A stretch of 64,000 bases of DNA from Lachnospiraceae bacterium UBA1683 (GCA_002320245.1 DCKD01000087.1:1-64000), one strand, 5' to 3'. Positions 26,701-34,026 are shown, counted from the first letter of the stretch. Notes: generated from the letters alone by a model not told the origin. Numbers and translations: made by a program.

Positions 26701-28020
26701 TTCAACAAGGTTATCTTCTGAGGACTTCACTACCTGAAGGTCGCCACGCTTCAATTTGTTATTGAAAGTGACCTTTGCAACCTGCCCTGCCACAACAGTA
26801 ACTCTATGTGTTTCCTGCGGCTCGTACTTATCGTATGCCTGCTCGGTTACGGTATAGATACCCGGCATAAGGTTATCAATCTGGAACTTACCGCCATTGG
26901 CTGTTGTAACCGTCTGATTGATACCGTTTCCGGTAATCGTGAAGTTAATACCGTCAACTTTACCGTCCTCACTGGTCTTTACAATCTGACAAGAACCATA
27001 GCTGACTTTCATCTTCACATAACCGTTGATACTGTCGCTTACTTCCTGAGCATAGCTGACAACATCCTGCACACTGGAGTTTTGACCGTGTTTGCCCTCT
27101 GACCATACAACCACACCTCTGCGGATTGCATTTTTCTTCGTTGCGGTAATGATAAATTCCTTACTCGGTGCAGTATCCATAGAAACAGTAAGTTTGTTAC
27201 CATTCACTGAAAAACTCACCCCACTGATACTTGCCTTGAAATTATATTTGGACAGCACATTATTGGAATCTGTCAGAGTAGTTGTGTACTTGCTTCCGTT
27301 CCACTCAAGTTCTATTGTCTTTGCCGAACCGGATGATTTATTACAAAAACTCGGTATGGTCGCATGGTTCTGTACACTCTGCACCATACTGTTGTAATAA
27401 CTGAAAATCTTATTGCGGAGCGGATGCTTTGCATTGATGACATCTTTCACATTGCTGCAACCACTGGCTGCTACATGATTGAAGTTCACATCACGCTCTC
27501 CGATAACAGTTTCCCAGATAAGAAGCTGTGTGGCATAAGCCTGTGCAATGCTGTTTGCTGCTGCTTCATTCTGTGACCTCCAAGATGTCGAGATTGTCCC
27601 ACGATAGCCATACTGTAAAATACGACCAACGAAAAGACGGATTTCATCTCCGGAAATAACCCCGTTGGATGCAAGGTTGTTAAAATAATTTTCGTCATAC
27701 TTATTCATTGTCTGACCGACCTTGAGCGAAATTCCCGGCTCAATACAATAAGCAACATTGCCTGAGTATGAACCAATAGCCTTAAGATTGGTAAAATTGG
27801 AACGTCCGGTATGCCAACCATTTTTCAAGGTCAAATTGCTGTGTCCCCATACCCCATCGTAATTAGCATCGCCATCACGAGGGAAATCGACCATATAGAC
27901 ATCAGCTTTTTCTCCCGAAGCAGCATATGCTGTTGTCGAGCCAATGCCTGCAAAAGTGGTCACACACATAAGGGTCGCCAAGAAAAGCGACGTGACTCTT
28001 TTGAATTTTGACTTTATCAT
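23770..28020 (-). CDS. Sortase-anchored surface adhesin with thioester and Cna-B/SpaA repeats
   Basis: 1416 residues from ATG 28020, chosen because AGGAGGAAACGC precedes it. A signal peptide (RVTSLFLATLMCVTTFAG) ends near AYA-A. Next comes a thioester-type domain: the cysteine in NVAYCIEPG (near 90) and a Gln in AQAYATQLLIWE (near 165) are the expected cross-linking pair, able to bind host surface amines. About ten SpaA/Cna-B beta-barrel repeats follow from about 340 to 1370, many with the end motif YTVxE or YxVxEI and Asn/Lys/Glu residues for isopeptide bonds. The C-terminus has the sorting signal TPKTGD, a hydrophobic helix and KKKKKEGNE. It probably mediates attachment to host or mating partner. 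It is a cargo or mating-aggregation gene within ICE 1. Confidence 0.9.
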   Translation of the reverse strand: MIKSKFKRVTSLFLATLMCVTTFAGIGSTTAYAASGEKADVYMVDFPRDGDANYDGVWGHSNLTLKNGWHTGRSNFTNLKAIGSYSGNVAYCIEPGISLKVGQTMNKYDENYFNNLASNGVISGDEIRLFVGRILQYGYRGTISTSWRSQNEAAANSIAQAYATQLLIWETVIGERDVNFNHVAASGCSNVKDVINAKHPLRNKIFSYYNSMVQSVQNHATIPSFCNKSSGSAKTIELEWNGSKYTTTLTDSNNVLSKYNFKASISGVSFSVNGNKLTVSMDTAPSKEFIITATKKNAIRRGVVVWSEGKHGQNSSVQDVVSYAQEVSDSINGYVKMKVSYGSCQIVKTSEDGKVDGINFTITGNGINQTVTTANGGKFQIDNLMPGIYTVTEQAYDKYEPQETHRVTVVAGQVAKVTFNNKLKRGDLQVVKSSEDNLVEGVKFHLYGTSLSGDAVDRYAVTDNNGVATFKDVLISGSEPYTLEEVDTAIRYVVPKNQTAPVKWKEVTTRNFNNILKKFTVTVTKSDAEKGEAQGNAKLSGAVYGIYKGETLVDKYVTDENGQFTTKEYVCDTDWTIREITPSEGYLLDKTIHKVGADPKLYEVEHNLTSNDVTEQVIKGNVAIIKHTDDGETKIETPEKGASFEIYLKSAGSYDAANKDERDTIVCDENGFGQTKDMPYGIYTVHQTSGWEGREMMDDFDVFISQNAQTYRYLINNRNFESFVNVVKVDAESGKSIPYAGAGFKIYDPQGNQVKMTFTYPTPTTIDVFYTDANGSLVTPEKLDYGKGYSIVEVQAPYGYVLDDTPVYFDITEENSTEEGGVTVVKVNKANMAQKGTITVEKTGEVFSGVNVSGSEDSDVIYQPVYEVSGLEGAVYEVRAAEDISTPDGTLRYSKGEVVDTITTSSDGFVKSKEFYLGKYEVKEITAPYGMVISGETHTVELTYAGQNISVTETSTSFYNERQKVQVSLAKAIEKDKTFGIGDNGEIKNISFGLYAAEDIASASGTVIPADGLIEIVSVNENGTAVMKSDLPFGKYYVKEIATDEHYILSDTKYPVVFEYAGQDTATVEIKVNDGKEIKNELIYGSVSGKKIDENGEALEGAVIGIFKAEETEFTKDTALMTTTSAKDGSFSFAKVPYGKWIVREIEQPKGFVLDEKAYEVNISKVEQVVEIEIVNEYVHGNIRLTKVDAEYPDNKLTGATFEVYKDTNENGKIDDGDELIGNLEETETGIYEMKELLYGKYIVRETKAPEGFLLDKGEYSVFIEKDETTYSVENKAGVGFINEAMRGTLKIVKTSSDGKVKGFVFRVTGANGYDMTFETDKNGEIVIKGLRIGEYTVSEVANNASAAYITPADQNVTIKLDETAVVKMHNELRDTPKTGDDTNMKLWYVLAGLSAVGIAVTSVVAHKKKKKEGNE

Positions 28021-28047
28021 TGCGTTTCCTCCTGTAAAAATTGAAAA

Positions 28048-28073
28048 CACACCGTATCTCTACGATGTGCCTT
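28048..28073 (-). promoter_or_regulatory. Leader hairpin upstream of the adhesin
   Basis: On the minus strand GCACATCGTA and TACGGTGTGT pair across a GAGA loop with one mismatch, followed by TTTTC and AATTTTT, 13 bases before the ribosome site of the adhesin. It could act as a weak terminator/attenuator or as a 5' stabilising hairpin. A terminator role is only possible if a factor opens it, because the adhesin coding sequence follows. Confidence 0.4.
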
Positions 28074-28304
28074 TGTGGATTTTCTCTTACGACAGAATTT
28101 ACCTGCCGAAAAACAAATGCGGATTTTTCGTTAATTTTTCATTTTACCATACACCTCCAGTCCGTTCATACTGTGCGATTGCCCCTTAGAGATAGACATA
28201 TACTTTGAGATAGTTATATTCAAATGAGATAGTATATATCATTTTCGGTAGGTAAAAGTATAACTAAGGGGTTAGAGTGTGAGAAAGGGGAACTGTAAAT
28301 CAGG
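28051..28304. other. Promoter region of the adhesin with three GAGATAG repeats
   Basis: No gene is seen here. GAGATAG occurs at 28189-28195, 28207-28213 and 28226-28232, spaced 18 and 19 bases apart, in AT-rich DNA. Regular repeats upstream of a surface-protein gene suggest a binding array for a regulator, for instance a LytTR-type or response-regulator protein, but no such regulator lies next door. ParB ends at 28305. A clear -35/-10 pair was not found by eye. Confidence 0.4.
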
Positions 28305-29243
28305 CTATCTGCTGTCACGTTCTGCACGGTTACGCAAGAACTTGTTGTAATGCTCCAATGCTTTGCAGACAAAATCCTCCGTCTGACTGACGGGAATGTT
28401 TTTTGGGATAAGCTGTCTTACTCTGTCGCCCCTCAACACGATTTTTTCCTTTTGGTTCGGTTTTTCCTCAGACATAACAGCGTGGATTGCTTCGGTTGTA
28501 AGGTTGCCCTCGTTGAATAACTTTCGCATACGGATTGTCTGGTCATGTGACGGGGTTGCGTCATTCAGGTCGATTTCGTCAACCACATCACGCTGGCAAT
28601 CTTCATCAAGATAGGAAAGCTCTACGGCAGGACGCATTTTAATACGCCCCTCATCAACAAATTCAAGCAGTTCAGGAACAAGGTTTGTCAGACGCACATA
28701 TCGGTGTATCTGATTTCTGCTGTCCCCTGTTTCCTGTGCAATTTGTTCATCGGTTCGTAAATTCGTCCCCACTGGGGACACATTTTCTTTTCTTGGTCTG
28801 CCTGCTTGTCTTTTCATTGCTTCCAAACGCATTTTATACGCAAAGGCTTTTTCACTCGGCAATATCTCTGACCTCTGAAAATTGCTCTCAACCATTAAAA
28901 TGGTCGCTTCATCTCTGCTTAGGTCTACAATCTCACTTCTCAGTGTTTCAAATCCTGCCAGCTCACAAGCTCGCTTTCTTCTGTGTCCTGAAACAAGTTC
29001 ATATCTGCCGTCCTCTTTCTGCCTTACCGTTGCCGGAGTAATCACTCCTCTTTCCTTGACACTCTCCACAAGCTGCATCATATCTTCATCGTCCCTGACC
29101 TTAAACGGGTGGTCGGGAAAATCATCAATCAGCTCCAATGGAATATCTCGGATTTTTGAAAGCTGTTCTTCATCTCTCTGTGCCTGCGTGGTAAATAAAT
29201 CATCGAGCTTCGTGAGAGTGAAGTCGCTCTTTCTTCCTGCCAT
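28305..29243 (-). CDS. parB: ParB/RepB/Spo0J-type partition protein
   Basis: 312 residues. The N-terminal ParB nuclease-like (CTPase) domain shows IPLELIDDFPDHPFKVRDDEDMMQL and the motif GHRRKRACELAG (near 95). A helix-turn-helix region follows (TDEQIAQETGDSRNQIHRYVRLTNL, near 175), and the C-terminal part contains VVDEIDLND and KPNQKEKIVLRGD. The protein binds centromere-like sites and, with ParA, keeps the circular form of the element from being lost. Its ATG has GGAGG 9 bases upstream. The start lies inside the end of parA (44-base overlap). No parS site was recognised. Confidence 0.9.
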   Translation of the reverse strand: MAGRKSDFTLTKLDDLFTTQAQRDEEQLSKIRDIPLELIDDFPDHPFKVRDDEDMMQLVESVKERGVITPATVRQKEDGRYELVSGHRRKRACELAGFETLRSEIVDLSRDEATILMVESNFQRSEILPSEKAFAYKMRLEAMKRQAGRPRKENVSPVGTNLRTDEQIAQETGDSRNQIHRYVRLTNLVPELLEFVDEGRIKMRPAVELSYLDEDCQRDVVDEIDLNDATPSHDQTIRMRKLFNEGNLTTEAIHAVMSEEKPNQKEKIVLRGDRVRQLIPKNIPVSQTEDFVCKALEHYNKFLRNRAERDSR

Positions 29244-30024
29244 CGGCTAACACCTCCTTTGTAAATTCAGCGTATGCCTTAGACACTGTGCTGTTTGGCT
29301 CATAAGCATAAATGCTCTTGCCTTTGGAAGAAGTTTCAGCGGCTTTTACGGCAATCGGAATTTGTGTTCGATACATTCTTATCTGATTACCGAAATTCGC
29401 CCTGAGTGCTTCTACCGTACTCTTTGCAAGGTTTGTTCGGCTATCCACCAAAGTAAGCAGCATACCGTCTATCTTAATATCCGGATTGATATACTTCTTT
29501 ACTTTTGAAATGGTCTGCACAAGCTGTGTCATACCCTTTGCAGGCAAATACTGAGCCTGAACCGGAATGATAACACTGTCTGCCGCCGATAAAGCATTGA
29601 GAGTAACCATACCAAGTGAAGGCATACAGTCTATAATTACATAATCATATCTGTTCTTCACTTGACTCAGATAGTTCTTGAGTGTAGTTTCTCTGCTCAT
29701 TGCGTTCATAAGGTTAAATTCCATTGCTGAAAGCTCAAGGTTTGCCGGAACAAGGTCAACACCTTCTTCGTGGTGCAGGATACCAACCATAGGGTCTGTC
29801 ATCGTTTCATTGATTACATCTGTGAGTTTCGTTGCAAGCGTGATACCCAAGCCGTCTGTATCCTGCCACCCAAGACAAGTCGTTAAATCTCCCTGCGGGT
29901 CTGCGTCAATAAGCAATACTTTCTTGCCCTGCATTGCAAGCCCGACTCCGAGATTAACTGTTGTGGTGGTTTTTCCGACTCCGCCTTTCTGGTTACATAC
30001 GGAAATCGTTTTGCAGTTTGACAC
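29200..30024 (-). CDS. parA: ParA/Soj partition ATPase
   Basis: 274 residues if started at GTG 30024, which has GGAGGG 10 bases upstream. A frame from GTG 30060 is possible but the only ribosome site lies inside it. Deviant Walker A is CNQKGGVGKTTTTVNLG near residue 12. Walker B-like YVIIDCMPSLGMVTLNAL and the Asp of the switch region are present, followed by IPVQAQYLPAKGMTQLVQT. It is the partner of ParB in segregation of the excised or plasmid-like element. The pair is a usual early operon of Tn1549-type ICEs. Confidence 0.9.
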   Translation of the reverse strand: MSNCKTISVCNQKGGVGKTTTTVNLGVGLAMQGKKVLLIDADPQGDLTTCLGWQDTDGLGITLATKLTDVINETMTDPMVGILHHEEGVDLVPANLELSAMEFNLMNAMSRETTLKNYLSQVKNRYDYVIIDCMPSLGMVTLNALSAADSVIIPVQAQYLPAKGMTQLVQTISKVKKYINPDIKIDGMLLTLVDSRTNLAKSTVEALRANFGNQIRMYRTQIPIAVKAAETSSKGKSIYAYEPNSTVSKAYAEFTKEVLADGRKKERLHSHEAR

Positions 30025-30510
30025 TTCTTTTTGCCCTCCTTTCTGAAAATTCATAGCCACCGCATTATGGCTATGTACCTGACCGACTCATTTCCTAATC
30101 GGTCATAGCAATATTTGTTCTCAACACCCCTTGCCAAGCAAAATGCTTATGGGAAGTCACTAAGGAACAGACTGCTTATCTGTATCATAGGATTCTAACC
30201 TCTGCCGGGTACTCCGCCAGCTCCGTAGAGAAGTATCATTATCATTCTGACTGTCATCGCCATATCAGGAGCAACCTGATACTCATAACCGGAGTTCTCG
30301 CTATTCTGAAATACAGAAATCACGGCGTACCTGCTAAAGTGGCTATCATCAGAAATAAAGTCTTAGTGAATGACTTATTCAATTTTCAAGCGAAAAGGCT
30401 TCCGTTTTTGCTATCCGGAATGAACCCCTTCACTCATTTGGACAAAGGGGTATGAAATGCACACCCAAAATCTCCGCTTTTCCAAAAATTTTTTAAAAAA
30501 TTTTTGAAAT
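30025..30510. other. 485-base region between parA and the 59-residue gene
   Basis: No strong gene is seen. An inverted repeat GACCGA / TCGGTC occurs at about 30081-30104 just upstream of parA and could be an autoregulatory or partition site. A 42-codon minus frame from GTG 30323 to 30195 (ending with hydrophobic RMIMILLYGAGG) may be a small protein; it has no good ribosome site. The sequence GAAGTATCATTATCAT at 30230-30245 recurs at 35987-36002 in ICE 2. The stretch at 30481-30510 is very A/T-rich. A promoter for parAB is expected here but I cannot define it. Confidence 0.4.
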
Positions 30511-30546
30511 AAAAAAGCCGCCTGCTCCAGTTAAGAAACAGACGGC
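30511..30546 (-). terminator. Rho-independent terminator after the 59-residue gene
   Basis: On the minus strand GCCGTCTG and CAGGCGGC pair (one G-T wobble), with TTTTTTA after the stem. It ends the mRNA of the 59-residue gene and the zinc-ribbon gene upstream of it, insulating the parAB operon. Confidence 0.8.
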
Positions 30547-30556
30547 AAAACACGTT

Positions 30557-30736
30557 CTAAATGTATTCAATTTTCAATTTCTTTTTCTTTGCTCCAAGCA
30601 CTTTGCAGAGGACATCATCTACTGCGTCTGTGTATCGTCCCTGGGCTGCTAAATTGTTCTTCAGTGCAATGAGTGATTGTATCACTTGGCTTCGCTCTTC
30701 TTCATTTAAGTATAGATGATAAGTTTTCTCTCTCAT
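30557..30736 (-). CDS. 59-residue conserved ICE protein, paralogue of the 67-residue gene
   Basis: Read from ATG 30736, with GGAGGG 8 bases upstream; upstream in-frame residues are not needed. The text MREKTYHLYLNEEERSQVI, then GRYTDAVDDVLCKVLGAKKKK, parallels the 67-residue protein at 7540-7743 (YHIALDDYEHGVVI, KSADAVDDLLVKVG). Both are small helical proteins ending in a lysine-rich tail. Function is unknown. It overlaps the stop of the zinc-ribbon gene by 4 bases and ends before the terminator at 30511. Confidence 0.65.
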   Translation of the reverse strand: MREKTYHLYLNEEERSQVIQSLIALKNNLAAQGRYTDAVDDVLCKVLGAKKKKLKIEYI

Positions 30737-32124
30737 TGGCTGTCCCTCCATCTTTCAAATGTATTTTTGATTATCTCCACATCTTCCTCTGTATCGGAAG
30801 AAATAAATATATGTACGCTCTGAAAAGCTTTCTTTAAATTATTGGCATAATCCAGTTCTGTGCCTTTCATCGGCAACTTAATCAGCCTTATTCCTCTTTG
30901 CTTGCACATATATGCTTTCATTATTTCTATATTCTCGTCAGCACTTTCTGACTCAATAGCCAACTTCTCTGAAGCTATGTATGTTTCAAGCGGAACTCCA
31001 AGCAATCGGTCAGAACCAAGTTCTGCTTTCAAACCTTTCCTATTAGAATAATAGCTGACCGCCAAAGCAGGAAATAATGACAAATACTCCTGCTCACAAA
31101 ATCGACAGCCTTTATTCAATATCGTTCTTTCATTTATCTTCATACTCCACGAATGACCGTGCCTGCATTTCCACCACGCTCTCTTTGCCGAAGTTCGTGA
31201 TACCTCTGTAGGTTTCAGTTTATTCTGTTCATAATCCCATTCGCTAAGAAGCTGACTGTCTGTTGTCGCCAAATCATTATATCCGGCAAGGACTTCTCTC
31301 TCTGCACAAACGGGGCATACCGTACCTTTCACACGGGCATTGATAACAGATTTCCACTCGTTACCGCATTTACTGCATCTCCACCAGACATTTTTCCTCG
31401 ACTTTGCATTTACTTCATCAGGCTTCAATGGCAAGTTCTTCTCCGACCACTCCGAAGCAATTTCAGGGTGTGTTGTCTGCAAATCATTAAACCCTTTCGA
31501 GAATATGTACCCACTGCAATACGGGCATTTACTGCCACCAGAACGGGTAGAAATAAGGGTGTTCCACTCTCTGCCGCAATCCTTACATTTCCACCAAGCC
31601 TTACGATTGGCAAAGACCGTAACCTGAGTTGGAAGTAATGGATAATTTCTGTCCGACCACTCGGCTGCTATATCCGGCAGAAGTGTTGCAAAGTCATTAA
31701 ATCCTGCCAACACTTTATTATGGGAGCAATACGGGCAACCAGTTTTATTTATTGTCCTGCTCTTAACAGCAGCTTCCCACTCGTGTCCTTTCTCACATCT
31801 CCAAATCACTTTCTTATGAGAACCAATAGAAACCTCTGTCGGTTTTATCTTATTCTTTTTCGACCACTGCTTTACCAGTAATGGCTCTAATGTCGCCAAA
31901 TCGTTAATACCTGCAATCACTCTCGCACCAGAACATATCGGGCATTTTTCTCCATTGGAACGAGCCTTAACGCTTGCCTGCCATTCGTGACCGCAAGTAC
32001 CTTTCCACCATACTTTTTTATTTGAACCGAAAGTAATGCCATCAGGTGTAAGCAGTAAATTCTTCTCTGACCACTCCGAAACAAGCTCCGGGTGTACTTC
32101 TGCTAAACTGTTGTTCATAGCCAA
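30733..32124 (-). CDS. Zinc-ribbon repeat protein with nuclease-like C-terminus
   Basis: 463 residues with five repeats of about 65-70 residues. Each contains WW/IWxCxxCGHEW or CRHGHSW, then CPxC, and ends with xIAGxNDLATLxPxLxxEWSxKNxLxPxxV. This matches the DUF4379-type probable zinc ribbon, with about four zinc-binding residues per repeat. After residue 355 (CRFCEQEYL) a different domain follows: LLGVPLETYIASEKLAIESESADE, then KQRGIRLIKL. This resembles the catalytic strand pair of Vsr/restriction-endonuclease-like folds (E, then S/ExK and E). Together they suggest DNA or RNA binding plus cleavage. Similar proteins exist in phage-defence and mobile islands, but no tested function is known to me. 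It is upstream of the 59-residue gene (overlap) and downstream of MerR. Confidence 0.7.
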   Translation of the reverse strand: MAMNNSLAEVHPELVSEWSEKNLLLTPDGITFGSNKKVWWKGTCGHEWQASVKARSNGEKCPICSGARVIAGINDLATLEPLLVKQWSKKNKIKPTEVSIGSHKKVIWRCEKGHEWEAAVKSRTINKTGCPYCSHNKVLAGFNDFATLLPDIAAEWSDRNYPLLPTQVTVFANRKAWWKCKDCGREWNTLISTRSGGSKCPYCSGYIFSKGFNDLQTTHPEIASEWSEKNLPLKPDEVNAKSRKNVWWRCSKCGNEWKSVINARVKGTVCPVCAEREVLAGYNDLATTDSQLLSEWDYEQNKLKPTEVSRTSAKRAWWKCRHGHSWSMKINERTILNKGCRFCEQEYLSLFPALAVSYYSNRKGLKAELGSDRLLGVPLETYIASEKLAIESESADENIEIMKAYMCKQRGIRLIKLPMKGTELDYANNLKKAFQSVHIFISSDTEEDVEIIKNTFERWRDSQ

Positions 32125-32199
32125 ACCTCAACCTCCTTGTGCTTAGAGTATATGAAGTTTTGGCTTTATCTTGTAGTTTGCGAATATCCGTATAAATAG

Positions 32200-32240
32200 A
32201 AAAAGCCCTTTGAGAAAAGGATTTCTCCTCTCCCAAAGGG
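32200..32240 (-). terminator. Terminator after merR-type gene
   Basis: On the minus strand CCCTTTG and CAAAGGG pair across a purine-rich loop, followed by CTTTTTC. The stem lies 12 bases after the MerR stop and before the zinc-ribbon gene. The loop (about 21 bases) is long, so efficiency is uncertain. Confidence 0.65.
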
Positions 32241-32251
32241 TAGTTTAACTT

Positions 32252-33136
32252 TTACTTAGAATTATCTTTTTTAATAACTAAGTTATAATTGCTATCATAA
32301 TACAGTCCAAGTTCTCTACACATTCTATCGTTCACATTATCTAACGCTTTCTTATATTCTGCATACGTTGGAGACAGAACCATTAAATTAGGAATGAATA
32401 TATCGTTATATCCTTTATTTTGTAACTCTTTCTGCATTTTTCTCTGTGCAATAAATGCTGGATGGTATTTCATTATACCGTTTTTCATTTTAGCACCTTT
32501 CCATACTTTTTCTTTTAGTCTTTCATATTCACTTTCACTCATATCACGATAATAGGCTATCATCTCATCTGCGGTTCTGGTTTCTTGTGCAATCCCACCC
32601 ATCATCTTCGCACCTATTCCCATAATAAAAGGAACTTTCAATGTCGTTTCATCGCAATATTCTAATATATTCTGTAGTGCCTGCTTCTGTTCCAGAGTCT
32701 TCAACCTTACATTAAGAAATGGTTTGAAATGACTTTTAAAATAATCTCCCCATTCTTTTCCCGGTAGCAAAGACTCAATTGCATTTTCAACGGTTTGATA
32801 ATCAAGTGCCTCATTTGCTTTGTCTGCGTCACCATCATCTATAAATTGCTTCAAAGCTTCAAGTTCTGAGTCTTTTAAAACTTTTTCCTGCACTTTTTCT
32901 TGATAAATACGAAGAAGAATACTTTTGTCGCCAGTTTCCAAAAGGCTCTGTATGTCTTTAATACTAATACCGAGTTTTCTATATACTGAAATCTTTTTTA
33001 AAGTTTCAACATCTTGTGCAGTATAGTTACGATAACCATTGTTATCTTTATCCACTGACAGCAATCCTTTTTCTTCATAATACTTAACTGCACGCTTTGT
33101 CATTCCAACCTCATTTATAATTTCATTTAATAACAT
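32252..33136 (-). CDS. MerR family transcriptional regulator with long effector domain
   Basis: 294 residues from ATG 33136, with GGAGG 8 bases upstream; a GTG at 33145 would overlap the ribosome site. The N-terminal winged helix is typical: NEIINEVGMTKRAVKYYEEKGLLSVDKDNNGYRNYTAQDVETLKKI, then a coiled-coil linker (KDIQSLLETGDKS). The C-terminal 180 residues (from KEWGDYFKSHFKPFLNVRLK) do not match a known drug-binding domain by eye and could sense a ligand or stress. It is controlled by its own divergent-style promoter with a 19-base spacer (33167-33197). It sits between ICE 1's zinc-ribbon gene and the metG fragment. Confidence 0.82.
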   Translation of the reverse strand: MLLNEIINEVGMTKRAVKYYEEKGLLSVDKDNNGYRNYTAQDVETLKKISVYRKLGISIKDIQSLLETGDKSILLRIYQEKVQEKVLKDSELEALKQFIDDGDADKANEALDYQTVENAIESLLPGKEWGDYFKSHFKPFLNVRLKTLEQKQALQNILEYCDETTLKVPFIMGIGAKMMGGIAQETRTADEMIAYYRDMSESEYERLKEKVWKGAKMKNGIMKYHPAFIAQRKMQKELQNKGYNDIFIPNLMVLSPTYAEYKKALDNVNDRMCRELGLYYDSNYNLVIKKDNSK

Positions 33137-33166
33137 CAGATGCACCTCCTTATGATTTATGTTGAT

Positions 33167-33197
33167 AGTATAAGCGTATACGCTGCGTGCAGGTCAA
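33167..33197 (-). promoter_or_regulatory. MerR-type promoter with 19-base spacer and palindromic operator
   Basis: On the minus strand TTGACC (33192-33197) and TATACT (33167-33172) are separated by 19 bases instead of 17. The palindrome AGCGTATACGCT (33173-33184) lies directly upstream of the -10. A 19-base spacer with a palindrome in it is the signature of promoters twisted into activity by MerR proteins. It lies 31 bases before the MerR start, so autoregulation is likely. Confidence 0.8.
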
Positions 33198-33217
33198 GAG
33201 TTTTTCGTCTTTCTTCT

Positions 33218-33252
33218 AAAAATGGGCAATCCCGATTTCAGGACTGCCCATT
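33218..33252 (-). terminator. Terminator downstream of the metG fragment
   Basis: On the minus strand AATGGGCAGTCC and GGATTGCCCATT form a 12-base stem with one mismatch and a TTTTTAG tail. It terminates transcription from the metG fragment about 150 bases after its stop. The 33253-33399 stretch between holds no gene that I can support. Confidence 0.8.
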
Positions 33253-33399
33253 CATTCTGCTAATTATGCGATTTTTTCTTGCTTGCACCGATTTCTGCAT
33301 CAATTGATGTAAGTTTGATGTAAATCGCTGTTTTTTCAGTTTTTTATCAAATGAAGTACGTCCCGTCTATTTGGTGAAACGGTACATCTTTACATCATC

Positions 33400-33870
33400 T
33401 TAATAGAGCTTTGCACCTGCCGGAATGTGGTCATCAACCATCAGAAGATGAAGCTTTTCTTCGCCTTCTTCTTCATGAATAGCACTGAGGAGCATACCGC
33501 AAGAGTCAATGCCCATCATAGCTCTCGGTGGAAGATTTGTGATAGCAATAAGAGTCTTTCCAACCAGTTCTTCCGGCTCATAAAAGCTATGAATACCGCT
33601 TAAAATGGTTCTGTCTGTGCCTGTTCCGTCATCAAGAGTAAACTGTAACAGTTTCTTTGACTTCGGTACTGCAACACACTCTTTAACCTTTACTGCACGG
33701 AAATCTGACTTGCTGAATGTATCAAAATCAACAAATTCCTCAAATAAAGGCTCTACCTTTACCTTAGAAAAATCAATCTTTTCAGACTCAGTTTTTACAT
33801 TTTTTTCACGTGCTTCAGAAGCTGTATTATTTACATCATTTTTCTTATTTACACCATCTAAGGACTTCAT
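33400..33870 (-). pseudogene. metG: 3' fragment of methionyl-tRNA synthetase (tRNA-binding domain)
   Basis: The translation shows a tRNA-binding OB-fold: FDTFSKSDFRAVKVKECVAVPKSKKLLQF, TLDDGTGTDRTILSGIHSFYEPEELVGKTLIAITNLPPRAMMGIDSCGMLLSAIHEEEG, and the end IPAGAKLY. This is the C-terminal tail of Clostridia MetG (a form also seen in CsaA-like proteins). The first 40 residues are a Lys/Asn-rich linker, and no anticodon or catalytic domain precedes it. An in-frame TGA lies 18 bases before the first ATG, so the 5' part is absent here. The likely explanation is that an element whose integrase starts at 35294 entered or displaced metG; an independent tRNA-binding gene is the alternative. Confidence 0.72.
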
Positions 33871-33882
33871 TGTCGGGATTTT

Positions 33883-33907
33883 AAGTCAGTTTAATTTAAA
33901 ATGACTT
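33883..33907. other. Candidate element-end / att region beside metG fragment
   Basis: AAGTCA at 33883-33888 and TGACTT at 33902-33907 are a 6-base inverted repeat around an AT-rich centre (GTTTAATTTAAAA). Such a design, two short inverted core-type sites around an AT-rich crossover, is what Tn916-type integrases recognise at element ends. It sits exactly where the metG frame stops being open. The end cannot be proven without the other junction or an empty site. Confidence 0.4.
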
Positions 33908-33982
33908 ATTTCCCTTTATTTAGCCGCTTTTCGGTATCTCTACCACAGCAATATAACGCTGTTTCATTGATTAAAGCTCTTG

Positions 33983-34026
33983 AATTTGTCGTACTCTTGT
34001 CGTATGGCACACAATTTGTCGTACTC
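33983..34026. repeat. Direct repeats next to int, possible integrase arm sites
   Basis: AATTTGTCGTACTC occurs at 33983-33996 and 34013-34026, with a partial third copy, CTTGTCGTATG, at 33996-34006. The repeats are in the same direction and lie between the int stop and the suspected element end. Tn916 Int binds direct repeats (DR-2) in exactly this type of place with its N-terminal domain, and this Int carries that type of N-terminal domain. The function is therefore inferred from position and pattern. Confidence 0.55.

Noticed and set aside
25963..26721. Plus-strand 252-codon frame opposite the adhesin
   Set aside because: Mirror of repetitive Cna-B coding sequence; no start signal.
23719..28020. 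Regular repeats in the adhesin gene as a possible CRISPR array or tandem DNA repeat
   Set aside because: The repeats are diverged protein modules of about 90 residues, without identical short repeats or spacers.
33134..33145. GTG 33145 as the start of the MerR-type protein
   Set aside because: It lies inside the GGAGGTG ribosome site; ATG 33136 has normal spacing.
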